Assembly: GCA_958298945.1 (NCBI GenBank)
Contig: CATQJD010000005.1
Coordinates: 558,001-622,000 of the forward strand
Source of the DNA: Atherix ibis
Lineage: Eukaryota > Arthropoda > Insecta > Diptera > Athericidae
DNA length: 64,000 nucleotides
Reading direction: 5' to 3'
Below are positions 1-15,100 of the stretch, piece after piece; within the stretch, counting starts at the first letter, position 1, and each line of letters opens with the position of its first letter. The position numbers and the translations under genes were made by a program. The notes under the pieces are model-generated. The model was not told the DNA's origin, searched no databases, and was given only the letters and a program-made list of their open reading frames with translations.

Positions 1-3000
1 TAAGTAGTATGTTAAAGAGGAATATGAAGTTGTATGTTTAAGAGGAATATGAAGTAGTATGTTTAAGAGGAATATGAAGTAGTATGTTTAAGAGGAATAT
101 GAAGTAGTATGTTTAAGAGGAATATGAAGTAGTATGTTAAAGAGGAATAGGAAGTAGTATGTTTAAGAAGAATATGAAGTAGTATGTGTAAGAGGAATAT
201 GAAGTAGTATGTTTAAGAGGAATATGAAGTAGTATGTTTAGAGGAATATGAAGTTCTATGCTAAAGAGGAATACGACGTAGTATATTTAAGAGGAACATG
301 AAGTAGTATAATTAAGAGGAATATGAAGTAGTATGTTTAAGAGGAATATGAAGTAGTATGCTTAAGAGGAATATGCAGTAGTATATTTAAGAGAATTATG
401 AAGTAGTATATTTAAGAGGAATATGAAGTAGTATGTTTAAGATGAATATGAAGTAGTATGTTTAAGAGGAATAGTAAGTAGTATGTTTAAGAGGAATATG
501 AAGTAGTATGTTTAAGAGGAATATGAAGTAGTATGTTTAAGAGGAATATGAAGTAGTATGTTTAAGAAGAATATGAAGTAGTATGCTTAAGAGGAATATG
601 AAGTAATATGTTAAAGAGGAATATGAAGTAGTATGCTTAAGAGGAATATGAAGTAGTATATTTAAGAGGAATATAAAGTAGTATATTTAAGAGGAATATA
701 AAGTAGTATGTTAAGAGGAATATGAAGTTCTATGCTTAAGAGGAATATGAAGTAGTATATTTAAGAGGAATATGAAGTAGTATATTTAAGAGGAATATGA
801 AGTATTATGTTTAAGAGGAATATGAAGTAGTATGTTTAAGAGGAATATGAAGTAGTATGTTTAAGAGGAATATGAAGTAGTATGCTTAAGAGGAATATGA
901 AGTAGTATATTTAAGAAGAATATAAAGTAGTATATTTAAGATTAATATGAAGTATAATGTTTAAGAGGAATATGAAGTAGTATGTTAAATCGGAATATGC
1001 AGTGGTATATTTAAGAGGAATATGAAGTAGTATATTTAATAGGAATATGAAGTAGTATCTTTAAAAGGAATATGAAGTAGTATGATTAAGAGGAATATGA
1101 AGTAGTATGTTTAAGAGGAATATGAAGTAGTATGTTTAAGAGGAATATGAAGTATTATGTTTAAGAGGAATATGAAGTAGTATGTTTAAGAGGAATATGA
1201 AGTAGTATGTTTAAGAGGAAAATGAAGTAGTATGTTTAAGAGGAATATGAAGTAGTAAGTTTAAGAGGAATGTGAAGTAGTATATTTAAGAGGAATATGA
1301 AGTAGTATATTCAAGACGAATATGAAGTAGTATATTTAAGAGGAATATGAAGTAGTATATTTAAGAGGAATATGAAGTAGTATATTTAAGAGGAATATGA
1401 AGCTGTATATTTAAGAGGAATATGAAGTAGTATGTTTAAGAGAAATATGAAGTAGTATGTTTAAGAGGAATATGAAGTAGTATGTTTAAGAGGAATATGA
1501 AGTAGTATGCTTAAGAGGAATATGAAGTAGAGTATTTAAGAAGAATATGAAGAAGTATGTTTAAGAGGAATATGAAGTAGTTTGTTTAAGAGGAATATGA
1601 AGTAGTATGTTTAAGAGGAATATTAAGTAGTATGTTTAGGAGGAATACGAAGTTGTATGTTTAAGAGGAATATGAAGTAGTATGTTTAAGAGGAATATGA
1701 AGTAGTATGTTTAAGAGGAATATGAAGTAGTATGTTTAAGAGGAATATTAAGTAGTATGTTTAGGAGGAATATGAAGTTGTATGTTTAAGAGGAATATGA
1801 AGTAGTATGTTTAAGAGGAATATGAAGTAGTATGTTTAAGAGGAATATGAAGTAGTATGTTTAAGAGGAATATGAAGTAGTTTGTTAAAGAGGAATAGGA
1901 AGTAGTATGTTTAAGAAGAATATGAAGTAGTATGTGTAAGAGGAATATGAAGTAGTATGTTTAAGAGGAATATGAAGTAGTATGTTTAGAGGAATATGAA
2001 GTTCTATGCTTAAGAGGAATACGACGTAGTATATTTAAGAGGAACATGAAGTAGTATATTTAAGAGGAATATGAAGTAGTATGTTTAAGAGGAATATGAA
2101 GTAGTATGTTTAAGAGGAATATGCAGTAGTATATTTAAGAGAATTATGAAGTAGTATATTTAAGAGGAATATGAAGTAGTATGTTTAAGAGGAATATGAA
2201 GTAGTATGTTTAAGAGGAATAGTAAGTAGTATGTTTAAGAGGAATATGAAGTAGTATGTTTAAGAGGAATATGAAGTAGTATGTTTAAGAGGAATATGAA
2301 GTAGTATGTTTAAGAATAATATGAAGTAGTATGCTTAAGAGGAATATGAAGTAATATGTTAAAGAGGAATATGAAGTAGTATGTTTAAGAGGAATATGAA
2401 GTAGTATATTTAAGAGGAACATGAAGTCGTATATCCAAGAAGAATATGAAGTAGTATGTTTAAGAGGAATATGAAGTAGTATACTTAAGAGGAATATGAA
2501 GTAGTATATTTAAGAGAAATATGAAGTAGTATATTTAAGAGGTATATGAAGTAGTATATTTAAGAGGAATATGAAGTATTATATTTAAGAGGAATATGAA
2601 GTAGTATGTTTAAGAGGAATATGAAGTAGTATGTTTAAGAGGAATATGAAGTAGTATGTTTAAGAGGAATATGAAGTAGTATGTTTAAGAGGAATATGAA
2701 GTAGTATGTTTAAGAGGAATATGAAGTAGTATGTTTAAGAGGACTATGAAATAGTATGCTTAAGAGGAATATGAAGTAGTATATTTAAGAGGAATATAAA
2801 GTAGTATATTTAAGAGGAATATGAAGTAGACTGTTTAAGAGGAATATGAAGTAGTATGTTTAATAGGAATATGCAGTAGTATATTTAAGAGGAATATGAA
2901 GTAGTATATTTAAGAGGAATATGAAGTAGTATTTTTAAGAGGAATATGAAGTAGTATGATTGAGAGGAATATGAAGTAGTATGTTTAAGAGGAATATGAA

Positions 3001-3275
3001 GTTGTATATTTAAGCGGAATATGAAGTAGTATGTTTAAGAGGAATATGAAGTAGTATGTTTAAGAGGAAAATGAAGTAGTATGTTTAAGAGGAATATGAA
3101 GTAGTATGCTTAAGAGGAATATGAAGTAGAGTATTTAAGAAGAATATCGAGTAGTATGTCTAAGAGGAATATGAAGTAGTTTGTTTAAGAGGAATATGAA
3201 GTAGCATGTTTAAGAGGAATATGAAGTAGTATGTTCAAGAGGAATATGAAGTAGTATGTTTAAGAGGAATATGAA

Positions 3276-6200
3276 GTAGTATGTTTAAGAGGAATATGAA
3301 GTAGCATGTTAAAGAGGAATATGAAGTAGTATATTTAAGAAGAATATGAAGTAGTTTTTTTAAGAGGAATATGAAGTAGTATGATTAAGAGGAATATGAA
3401 GTAGTATGTTTAAGAGGAATATGAAGTTGTATATTTAAGCGGAATATGAAGTAGTATGTTTAAGAGGAATATGAAGTAGAATGTTTAAGAGGAATATGAA
3501 GTAGTATGTTTAAGAGGAATATGAAGTACTTTGTTAAAGAGGAATATGAAGTAGCATATTTAAGAGGAATATGAAGTAGTATATTGAAGAGGGATATGAA
3601 GTAGTATATTTAAGAGGAATATGAAGTAGTATATTTAAGTGGAATATGAAGTAGTATGTTTAAGAGGAATATGAAGTAGTATGTTAAAGAGGAATATGAA
3701 GTAGTATGTTTAAGAAGAATATGAAGTAGTATGTGTAAGAGGAATATGAAGTAGTATGTTTAAGAGGAATATGAAGTAGTATGTTAAGAGGAATATGAAG
3801 TTCTATGCTTAAGAGGAATACGAAGTAGTATATTTAAGCGGAATATGAAGTAGTATATTTAAGAGGAATATGAAGTAGTATGTTTAAGTGGAATATGAAG
3901 TAGTATGTCAAAGAAAAATATGAAGTAGTATGTTTAAGAGGAATATGAAGTAGTATGTTTAAGAGGAATATGAAGTAGTATGCTTCAGAGGAATATGAAG
4001 TAGTATATTTAAGAGGAATATAAAGTAGTATATTTAAGAGGAATATGAAGTAGTATGTTTAAGAGGAATATGAAGTAGTATGTTTAAGAGGAATATAAAG
4101 TAGTATTTTTAAGAAGAATATGAAGTACTATGTTTAAGAGGAATATGAAGTAGTATGTTTAAGAGGAATATGAAGTAGTATGTTTAAGAGGAATATGAAG
4201 TAATATATTTAAGAGGAACATGAAGTCGTATATCTCAGAAGAATATGAAGTAGTATGTTTAAGAGGAATATGAAGTAGTGTGCTTAAGAGGAATATGAAG
4301 TAATTTGCTTAAGAGGAATATGAAGTAGTATATTTAAGAGGAATATGAAGTAGTATATTTAAGAGGAATATGAAGTAGTATGTTTAAGAGGAATATGAAG
4401 TAGTATGTTTAAGAGGAATATCAAGTAGTATATTTAAGAGGAATATGAAGTAGTATGTTTAAGAGGAATATGAAGTAGTATGTTAAAGAGGAATATGAAG
4501 TAGTATGTTTAAGAAGAATATGAAGTAGTATGTGTAAGAGGAATATGAATATTTAAGAGGAATATGAAGTAGTATTTTTAAGAGGAATATGAAGTAGTAT
4601 GATTGAGAGGAATATGAAGTAGTATGTTTAAGAGGAATATGAAGTTGTATATTTAAGCGGAATATGAAGTAGTATGTTTAAGAGGAATATGAAGTAGTAT
4701 GTTTAAGAGGAATATGAAGTAGTATGTTTAAGAGGAATATGAAGTAGTATGTTTAAGAGGAATATGAAGTAGAGTATTTAAGAAGAATATGAAGTAGTAT
4801 GTCTAAGAGGAATATGAAGTAGTTTGTTTAAGAGGAATATGAAGTAGCATGTTTAAGAGGAATATGAAGTAGTATGTTTAAGAGGAATATGAAGTTGTAT
4901 GTTTAAGAGGAATATGAAGTAGTATGTTTAAGAGGAATATGAAGTAGTATGTTTAAGAGGAATATGAAGTAGCATGTTAAAGAGGAATATGAAGTAGTAT
5001 GTTTAAGAAGAATATGAAGTAGTATGTGTAAGAGGAATATGAAGTAGTATGTTTAAGAGGAATATGAAGTAGTACGTTTAGAGGAATATGAAGTTCTCTG
5101 CTTAAGAGGAATACGAAGTAGTATATTTAAGAGGAATATGAAGTAGTATATTTAAGAGGAATATGAAGTAGTATGTTTAAGAGGAATATGAAGTAGTATG
5201 TTTAAGAGGAATATGCAGTAGTATATTTAAGAGGAATATGAAGTAGTATATTTAAGAGGAATATGAAGTAGTATGTTTAAGAGGAATATGAAGTAGTATG
5301 TTTAAGAGGAATATGAAGAAGTATGTTTAAGAGGAATATGAAGTAGTATGTTTGAGAGGAATATGAAGTAGTTTCCTTAAGAAGAATATAAAGAAGTATG
5401 TTTAAGAGGAATATGAAGTAGTATGTTTGAGAGGAATATGAAGTAGTTTCCTTAAGAGGAATATGAAGTAGTATATTTAAGAGGAATATGAAGTAGTATG
5501 TTTAAGAGGAATATGAAGTAGCATGTTAAAGAGGAATATGAAGTAGTATATTTAAGAAGAATATGAAGTAGTTTTTTTAAGAGGAATATGAAGTAGTATG
5601 ATTAAGAGGAATATGAAGTAGTATGTTTAAGAGGAATATGAAGTTGTATATTTAAGCGGAATATGAAGTAGTATGTTTAAGAGGAATATGAAGTAGAATG
5701 TTTAAGAGGAATATGAAGTAGTATGTTTAAGAGGAATATGAAGTACTTTGTTAAAGAGGAATATGAAGTAGCATATTTAAGAGGAATATGAAGTAGTATA
5801 TTGAAGAGGGATATGAAGTAGTATATTTAAGAGGAATATGAAGTAGTATATTTAAGTGGAATATGAAGTAGTATGTTTAAGAGGAATATGAAGTAGTATG
5901 TTAAAGAGGAATATGAAGTAGTATGTTTAAGAAGAATATGAAGTAGTATGTGTAAGAGGAATATGAAGTAGTATGTTTAAGAGGAATATGAAGTAGTATG
6001 TTAAGAGGAATATGAAGTTCTATGCTTAAGAGGAATACGAAGTAGTATATTTAAGCGGAATATGAAGTAGTATATTTAAGAGGAATATGAAGTAGTATGT
6101 TTAAGTGGAATATGAAGTAGTATGTCAAAGAAAAATATGAAGTAGTATGTTTAAGAGGAATATGAAGTAGTATGTTTAAGAGGAATATGAAGTAGTATGC

Positions 6201-7709
6201 TTCAGAGGAATATGAAGTAGTATATTTAAGAGGAATATAAAGTAGTATATTTAAGAGGAATATGAAGTAGTATGTTTAAGAGGAATATGAAGTAGTATGT
6301 TTAAGAGGAATATAAAGTAGTATTTTTAAGAAGAATATGAAGTACTATGTTTAAGAGGAATATGAAGTAGTATGTTTAAGAGGAATATGAAGTAGTATGT
6401 TTAAGAGGAATATGAAGTAATATATTTAAGAGGAACATGAAGTCGTATATCTCAGAAGAATATGAAGTAGTATGTTTAAGAGGAATATGAAGTAGTGTGC
6501 TTAAGAGGAATATGAAGTAATTTGCTTAAGAGGAATATGAAGTAGTATATTTAAGAGGAATATGAAGTAGTATATTTAAGAGGAATATGAAGTAGTATGT
6601 TTAAGAGGAATATGAAGTAGTATGTTTAAGAGGAATATCAAGTAGTATATTTAAGAGGAATATGAAGTAGTATGTTTAAGAGGAATATGAAGTAGTATGT
6701 TAAAGAGGAATATGAAGTAGTATGTTTAAGAAGAATATGAAGTAGTATGTGTAAGAGGAATATGAATATTTAAGAGGAATATGAAGTAGTATTTTTAAGA
6801 GGAATATGAAGTAGTATGATTGAGAGGAATATGAAGTAGTATGTTTAAGAGGAATATGAAGTTGTATATTTAAGCGGAATATGAAGTAGTATGTTTAAGA
6901 GGAATATGAAGTAGTATGTTTAAGAGGAATATGAAGTAGTATGTTTAAGAGGAATATGAAGTAGTATGTTTAAGAGGAATATGAAGTAGAGTATTTAAGA
7001 AGAATATGAAGTAGTATGTCTAAGAGGAATATGAAGTAGTTTGTTTAAGAGGAATATGAAGTAGCATGTTTAAGAGGAATATGAAGTAGTATGTTTAAGA
7101 GGAATATGAAGTTGTATGTTTAAGAGGAATATGAAGTAGTATGTTTAAGAGGAATATGAAGTAGTATGTTTAAGAGGAATATGAAGTAGCATGTTAAAGA
7201 GGAATATGAAGTAGTATGTTTAAGAAGAATATGAAGTAGTATGTGTAAGAGGAATATGAAGTAGTATGTTTAAGAGGAATATGAAGTAGTACGTTTAGAG
7301 GAATATGAAGTTCTCTGCTTAAGAGGAATACGAAGTAGTATATTTAAGAGGAATATGAAGTAGTATATTTAAGAGGAATATGAAGTAGTATGTTTAAGAG
7401 GAATATGAAGTAGTATGTTTAAGAGGAATATGCAGTAGTATATTTAAGAGGAATATGAAGTAGTATATTTAAGAGGAATATGAAGTAGTATGTTTAAGAG
7501 GAATATGAAGTAGTATGTTTAAGAGGAATATGAAGAAGTATGTTTAAGAGGAATATGAAGTAGTATGTTTGAGAGGAATATGAAGTAGTTTCCTTAAGAG
7601 GAATATAAAGAAGTATGTTTAAGAGGAATATGAAGTAGTATGTTTGAGAGGAATATGAAGTAGTTTCCTTAAGAGGAATATGAAGTAGTATATTTAAGAG
7701 GAATATGAA
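3276..7709. repeat. 2,217-bp higher-order repeat, two tandem copies
   Basis: Copy 1 is about 3276-5492 and copy 2 about 5493-7709. Marker variants recur at an offset of exactly 2,217 bp: GTAGCATGTTAAAG at 3301 and 5518, TTCTATGCTTAAG at 3801 and 6018, TGCTTCAGAGG at 3981 and 6198, and TTCTCTGCTTAAG at 5096 and 7313. The copies are nearly identical; the one substitution I noticed is AAGAAGAAT near 5380 against AAGAGGAAT near 7597. The unit is not a multiple of 25 because it carries short-indel monomers. Upstream of 3276 and downstream of 7709 the marker order no longer agrees. Confidence 0.85.
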
Positions 7710-7734
7710 GTAGTATATTTAAGAGGAATATGAA

Positions 7735-9170
7735 GTAGTATGTTTAAGAGGAATATGAAGTAGTATGCTTCAGAGGAATATGAAGTAGTATATTTAAGAG
7801 GAATATAAAGTAGTATATTTAAGAGGAATATGAAGTAGTATGTTTAAGAGGAATATGAAGTAGTATGTTTAAGAGGAATATAAAGTAGTATGTTTAAGAA
7901 GAATATGAAGTACTATGTTTAAGAGGAATATGAAGTAGTATGTTTAAGAGGAATATGAAGTAGTATGTTTAAGAGGAATATGAAGTAATATATTTAAGAG
8001 GAACATGAAGTCGTATATCTCAGAAGAATATGAAGTAGTATGTTTAAGAGGAATATGAAGTAGTGTGCTTAAGAGGAATATGAAGTAATTTGCTTAAGAG
8101 GAATATGAAGTAGTATATTTAAGAGGAATATGAAGTAGTATATTTAAGAGGAATATGAAGTAGTATGTTTAAGAGGAATATGAAGTAGTATGTTTAAGAG
8201 GAATATCAAGTAGTATATTTAAGAGGAATATGAAGTAGTATGTTTAAGAGGAATATGAAGTAGTATGTTAAAGAGGAATATGAAGTAGTATGTTTAAGAA
8301 GAATATGAAGTAGTATGTGTAAGAGGAATATGAATATTTAAGAGGAATATGAAGTAGTATTTTTAAGAGGAATATGAAGTAGTTTGATTGAGAGGGATAT
8401 GAAGTAGTATGTTTAAGAGGAATATGAAGTTGTATATTTAAGCGGAATATGAAGTAGTATGTTTAAGAGGAATATGAAGTAGTATGTTTAAGAGGAATAT
8501 GAAGTAGTATGTTTAAGAGGAATATGAAGTAGTATGTTTAAGAGGAATATGAAGTAGAGTATTTAAGAAGAATATGAAGTAGTATGTCTAAGAGGAATAT
8601 GAAGTAGTTTGTTTAAGAGGAATATGAAGTAGCATGTTTAAGAGGAATATGAAGTAGTATGTTTAAGAGGAATATGAAGTTGTATGTTTAAGAGGAATAT
8701 GAAGTAGTATGTTTAAGAGGAATATGAAGTAGTATGTTTAAGAGGAATATGAAGTAGCATGTTAAAGAGGAATATGAAGTAGTATGTTTAAGAAGAATAT
8801 GAAGTAGTATGTGTAAGAGGAATATGAAGTAGTATGTTTAAGAGGAATATGAAGTAGTACGTTTAGAGGAATATGAAGTTCTCTGCTTAAGAGGAATACG
8901 AAGTAGTATATTTAAGAGGAATATGAAGTAGTATATTTAAGAGGAATATGAAGTAGTATGTTTAAGAGGAATATGAAGTAGTATGTTTAAGAGGAATATG
9001 CAGTAGTATATTTAAGAGGAATATGAAGTAGTATATTTAAGAGGAATATGAAGTAGTATGTTTAAGAGGAATATGAAGTAGTATGCTTAAGAGGAATATG
9101 AAGAAGTATGTTTAAGAGGAATATGAAGTAGTATGTTTAAGAGGAATATGAAGTAGTTTGCTTAAGAAGA
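7735..9170. repeat. partial third copy of the 2,217-bp higher-order repeat
   Basis: This block repeats about 6167-7602 at an offset of 1,568 bp. TGCTTCAGAGG at 6198 recurs at 7766, and TTCTCTGCTTAAG at 7313 recurs at 8881. It lacks the first part of the 2,217-bp unit and has a few private changes, such as TTTGATTGAGAGGGATATG near 8383. The truncated form suggests unequal exchange inside the HOR. Confidence 0.75.
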
Positions 9171-12100
9171 ATATGAAGTAGTATATTTAAGAGGAATATG
9201 AAGTAGTATATTTAAGAGGAATATGAAGTAGTATATTTAAGAGGAATATGAAGTAGTATGTTTAAGAGGAATATGAAGTAGTATGTTTAAGAGGAATATA
9301 AAGAAGTATGTTTAAGAGGAATATGAAGTAGTATGTTTGAGAGGAATATGAAGTAGTTTCCTTAAGAGGAATATGAAGTAGTATATTTAAGAGGAATATG
9401 AAGTAGTATATTTAAGAGGAATATGAAGTAGTATATTTAAGAGGAATATGAAGTAGTATGTTTAAGAGGAATATGAAGTAGTATGTTTAAGAGGAATATG
9501 AAATAGTATGTTTAAGAGGAATATGAAGTAGTATGTTTAAGAGGAATATTAAGTAGTATGTTAAAGAGGAATATGAAGTAGTATGTTTAAGAAGAATATG
9601 AAGTAGTATGTTTAAGAGGAATATGAAGTAGTATGTTAAAGAGGAATATGAAGTAGTATGTTTAAGAGGAATATGAAGTAGTATGTTTAAGAGGAATATG
9701 AAGTAGTATGCTTCAGAGGAATATGAAGTAGTATATTTAAGAGGAATATAAAGTAATATATTTAAGAGGATTATGATGTATGTTTAAGAGGAATATGAAG
9801 TAGTATGTTTAAGAAGAATGTGAAGTGGTATGTTTATGAGGAATATGAAGTAGTATGTTTAAGAGGAATATGAAGTAGTATGTTTAAGAGGAATATAAAG
9901 TAGTATATTTAAGAGGAACATGAAGTCGTATATCCAAGAAGAATATGAAGTAGTATGTTTAAGAGGAATATGAAGTAGTATGCTTAAGAGAAATATGAAG
10001 TATTATATTTAAGAGGAATATGAAGTAGTATATTTAAGAGGAATATGAAGTAGTATATTTAAGAGGAATATGAAGTATTATGTTTAAGAGGAATATGAAG
10101 TAGTATGCTTAAGAGGAATATGAAGTAGTATGTTTAAGAGGAATATGAAGTACTATGTTTAAGAGGAATATGAAGTAGTGTGTTTAAGAGGAATATGAAG
10201 TAGTTTGCTTAAGAGGAATATGAAGTAGTATATTTAAGAGGAATATGAAGTAGTACATTTAAGAGGAATATGAAGTAGTATGTTTAAGAGGAATATGAAG
10301 TAGTATGTTTAAGAGGAATATGAAGTAGTATGTTTAAGAGGAATATGAAGTAGTATGTTAAAGAGGAATATTAAGTAGTATGGTTAAGAGGAAAATGAAG
10401 TGGTATGTTAAAGAGGAATATGAAGTAGTATGTTTAAGAAGAATATGAAGTAGTATGTGTAAGAGGAATATGAAGTAGTATGTTTAAGAGGAATATGAAG
10501 TAGTATGTTAAGAGGAATATGAAGTTCTATGCTTAAGAGGAATACGAAGTAGTATATTTAAGAGGAATATGAAGTAGTATATTTAAGAGGAATATGAAGT
10601 AGTATGTTTAAGAGGAATATGAAGTAGTATGCTTAAGAGGAATATGAAGTAGTATATTTAAGAGGAATATGAAGTAGTATATTTAAGAGGAATATGAAGT
10701 ATTATGTTTAAGAGGAATTTGAAATAGTATGTTTAAGAGGAATATGAAGTAGTATGTTTAAGAGGAATATTAAGTAGTATGCTTAAGAGGAATATGAGGT
10801 AGTATATTTAAGAGGAATATAAAGTAGTATATTTAAGAGGAATATGAAGTAGAATGTTTAAGAGGAATATGAAGTAGTACGTTTAATAGGAATATGCAGT
10901 AGTATATTTAAGAGGAATATGAAGTAGTATATTTAAGAGGAATATGAAGTAGAATGTTTAAAAGGAATATGAAGTAGTATGATTAAGAGGAATATGAAGT
11001 AGTATGTTTAAGAGGAATATGAAGTAGTATGTTTAAGAGGAATATAAAGTAGTATGTTTAAGAGGAATATGAAGTAGTATGTTTAAGAGGTATATGAAGT
11101 AGTATGTTTAAGAGGAAAATGAAGTAGTATGTTTAAGAGGAATATGAAGTAGTAAGTTTAAGAGGGATGTGAAGTAGTATATTTAAGAGGAATATGAAGT
11201 AGTATGTTCAAGAGGAATATGAAGTAGTATATTTAAGAGGAATATGAAGTAGTATATTTAAGAGGAATATGAAGTAGTATATTTAAGAGGAATATGAAGC
11301 TGTATATTTAAGAGGAATATGAAGTAGTATGTTTAAGAGGAATATGAAGTAGTATGTTTAAGAGGAATATGAAGTAGTATGTTTAAGAGGAATATGAAGT
11401 AGTATGTTTAAGAGGAATATGAAGTAGCATGTTAAAGAGGAATATAAAGTAGTATGTTTAAGAAGAATATGAAGTAGTATGTGTAAGAGGAATATAAAGT
11501 AGTATATTTAAGAGGAATATGAAGTAGAATGTTTAAGAGGAATATGAAGTAGTATGTTTAATAGGAATATGCAGTAGTTTATTTAAGAGGAATATGAAGT
11601 AGTATATTTAAGAGGAATATGAAGTAGTTTTTTTAAGAGGAATATGAAGTAGTATGATTAAGAGGAATATGAAGTAGTATGTTTAAGAGGAATATGAAGT
11701 TGTATATTTAAGCGGAATATGAAGTATTATGTTTAAGAGGAATATGAAGTAGAATGTTTAAGAGGAATATGAAGTAGTATGTTTAAGAGGAATATGAAGT
11801 ACTTTGTTAAAGAGGAATATGAAGTAGCATATTTAAGAGGAATATGAAGTAGTATATTGAAGAGGGATATGAAGTAGTATATTTAAGAGGAATATGAAGT
11901 AGTATATTTAAGTGGAATATGAAGTAGTATGTTTAAGAGGAATATGAAGTAGTATGTTAAAGAGGAATATGAAGTAGTATGTTTAAGAAGAATATGAAGT
12001 AGTATGTGTAAGAGGAATATGAAGTAGTATGTTTAAGAGGAATATGAAGTAGTATGTTAAGAGGAATATGAAGTTCTATGCTTAAGAGGAATACGAAGTA

Positions 12101-15100
12101 GTATATTTAAGAGGAATATGAAGTAGTATATTTAAGAGGAATATGAAGTAGTATGTTTAAGTGGAATATGAAGTAGTATGTCAAAGAAAAATATGAAGTA
12201 GTATGTTTAAGAGGAATATGAAGTAGTATGTTTAAGAGGAATATGAAGTAGTATGCTTCAGAGGAATATGAAGTAGTATATTTAAGAGGAATATAAAGTA
12301 GTATATTTAAGAGGAATATGAAGTAGTATGTTTAAGAGGAATATGAAGTAGTATGTTTAAGAGGAATATAAAGTAGTATGTTTAAGAAGAATATGAAGTA
12401 CTATGTTTAAGAGGAATATGAAGTAGTATGTTTAAGAGGAATATGAAGTAGTATGTTTAAGAGGAATATGAAGTAATATATTTAAGAGGAACATGAAGTC
12501 GTATATCTCAGAAGAATATGAAGTAGTATGTTTAAGAGGAATATGAAGTAGTGTGCTTAAGAGGAATATGAAGTAGTTTGCTTAAGAGGAATATGAAGTA
12601 GTATATTTAAGAGGAATATGAAGTAGTATATTTAAGAGGAATATGAAGTAGTATGTTTAAGAGGAATATGAAGTAGTATGTTTAAGAGGAATATCAAGTA
12701 GTATATTTAAGAGGAATATGAAGTAGTATGTTTAAGAGGAATATGAAGTAGTATGTTAAAGAGGAATATGAAGTAGTATGTTTAAGAAGAATATGAAGTA
12801 GTATGTGTAAGAGGAATATGAATATTTAAGAGGAATATGAAGTAGTATTTTTAAGAGGAATATGAAGTAGTATGATTGAGAGGAATATGAAGTAGTATGT
12901 TTAAGAGGAATATGAAGTTGTATATTTAAGCGGAATATGAAGTAGTATGTTTAAGAGGAATATGAAGTAGTATGTTTAAGAGGAATATGAAGTAGTATGT
13001 TTAAGAGGAATATGAAGTAGTATGCTTAAGAGGAATATGAAGTAGAGTATTTAAGAAGAATATGAAGTAGTATGTCTAAGAGAAATATGAAGTAATTTGT
13101 TTAAGAGGAATATGAAGTAGCATGTTTAAGAGGAATATGAAGTAGTATGTTTAAGAGGAATATGAAGTTGTATGTTTAAGAGGAATATGAAGTAGTATGT
13201 TTAAGAGGAATATGAAGTAGTATGTTTAAGAGGAATATGAAGTAGCATGTTAAAGAGGAATATGAAGTAGTATGTTTAAGAAGAATATGAAGTAGTATGT
13301 GTAAGAGGAATATGAAGTAGTATGTTTAAGAGGAATATGAAGTAGTACGTTTAGAGGAATATGAAGTTCTCTGCTTAAGAGGAATACGAAGTAGTATATT
13401 TAAGAGGAATATGAAGTAGTATATTTAAGAGGAATATGAAGTAGTATGTTTAAGAGGAATATGAAGTAGTATGTTTAAGAGGAATATGCAGTAGTATATT
13501 TAAGAGGAATATGAAGTAGTATATTTAAGAGGAATATGAAGTAGTATGTTTAAGAGGAATATGAAGTAGTATGTTTAAGAGGAATATGAAGAAGTATGTT
13601 TAAGAGGAATATGAAGTAGTATGTTTAAGAGGAATATGAAGTAGTTTGCTTAAGAAGAATATGAAGTAGTATATTTAAGAGGAATATGAAGTAGTATATT
13701 TAAGAGGAATATGAAGTAGTATATTTAAGAGGAATATGAAGTAGTATGTTTAAGAGGAATATGAAGTAGTATGTTTAAGAGGAATATAAAGAAGTATGTT
13801 TAAGAGGAATATGAAGTAGTATGTTTAAGAGGAATATGAAGTAGTTTCCTTAAGAGGAATATGAAGTAGTATATTTAAGAGGAATATGAAGTAGTATATT
13901 TAAGAGGAATATGAAGTAGTATATTTAAGAGGAATATGAAGTAGTATGTTTAAGAGGAATATGAAGTAGTATGTTTAAGAGGAATATGAAGTAGTATGTT
14001 TAAGAGGAATATTAAGTAGTATGGTTAAGAGGAATATGAAGTAGTATGTTTAAGCGGAATATGAAGTAGTATGTTTAAGAGGAATATGAAATAGTATGTT
14101 TAAGAGGAATATGAAGTAGTATGTTTAAGAGGAATATTAAGTAGTATGTTAAAGAGGAATATGAAGTAGTATGTTTAAGAAGAATATGAAGTAGTATGTT
14201 TAAGAGGAATATGAAGTAGTATGTTAAAGAGGAATATGAAGTAGTATGTTTAAGAGGAATATGAAGTAGTATGTTTAAGAGGAATATGAAGTAGTATGCT
14301 TCAGAGGAATATGAAGTAGTATATTTAAGAGGAATATAAAGTAATATATTTAAGAGGATTATGATGTATGTTTAAGAGGAATATGAAGTAGTATGTTTAA
14401 GAAGAATGTGAAGTAGTATGTTTGTGAGGAATATGAAGTAGTATGTTTAAGAGGAATAGGAAGTAGTATGTTTAAGAGGAATATAAAGTAGTATATTTAA
14501 GAGGAACATGAAGTCGTATATCCAAGAAGAATATGAAGTAGTATGTTTAAGAGGAATATGAAGTAGTATGCTTAAGAGAAATATGAAGTAGTATATTTAA
14601 GAGGAATATGAAGTAGTATATTTAAGAGGAATATGAAGTAGTATATTTAAGAGGAATATGAAGTATTATGTTTAAGAGGAATATGAAGTAGTATGCTTAA
14701 GAGGAATATGAAGTAGTATGTTTAAGAGGAATATGAAGTACTATGTTTAAGAGGAATATGAAGTAGTGTGTTTAAGAGGAATATGAAGTAGTTTGCTTAA
14801 GAGGAATATGAAGTAGTATATTTAAGAGGAATATGAAGTAGTACATTTAAGAGGAATATGAAGTAGTATGTTTAAGAGGAATATGAAGTAGTATGTTTAA
14901 GAGGAATATGAAGTAGTATGTTTAAGAGGAATATGAAGTAGTATGTTAAAGAGGAATATTAAGTAGTATGGTTAAGAGGAAAATGAAGTGGTATGTTAAA
15001 GAGGAATATGAAGTAGTATGTTTAAGAAGAATATGAAGTAGTATGTGTAAGAGGAATATGAAGTAGTATGTTTAAGAGGAATATGAAGTAGTATGTTAAG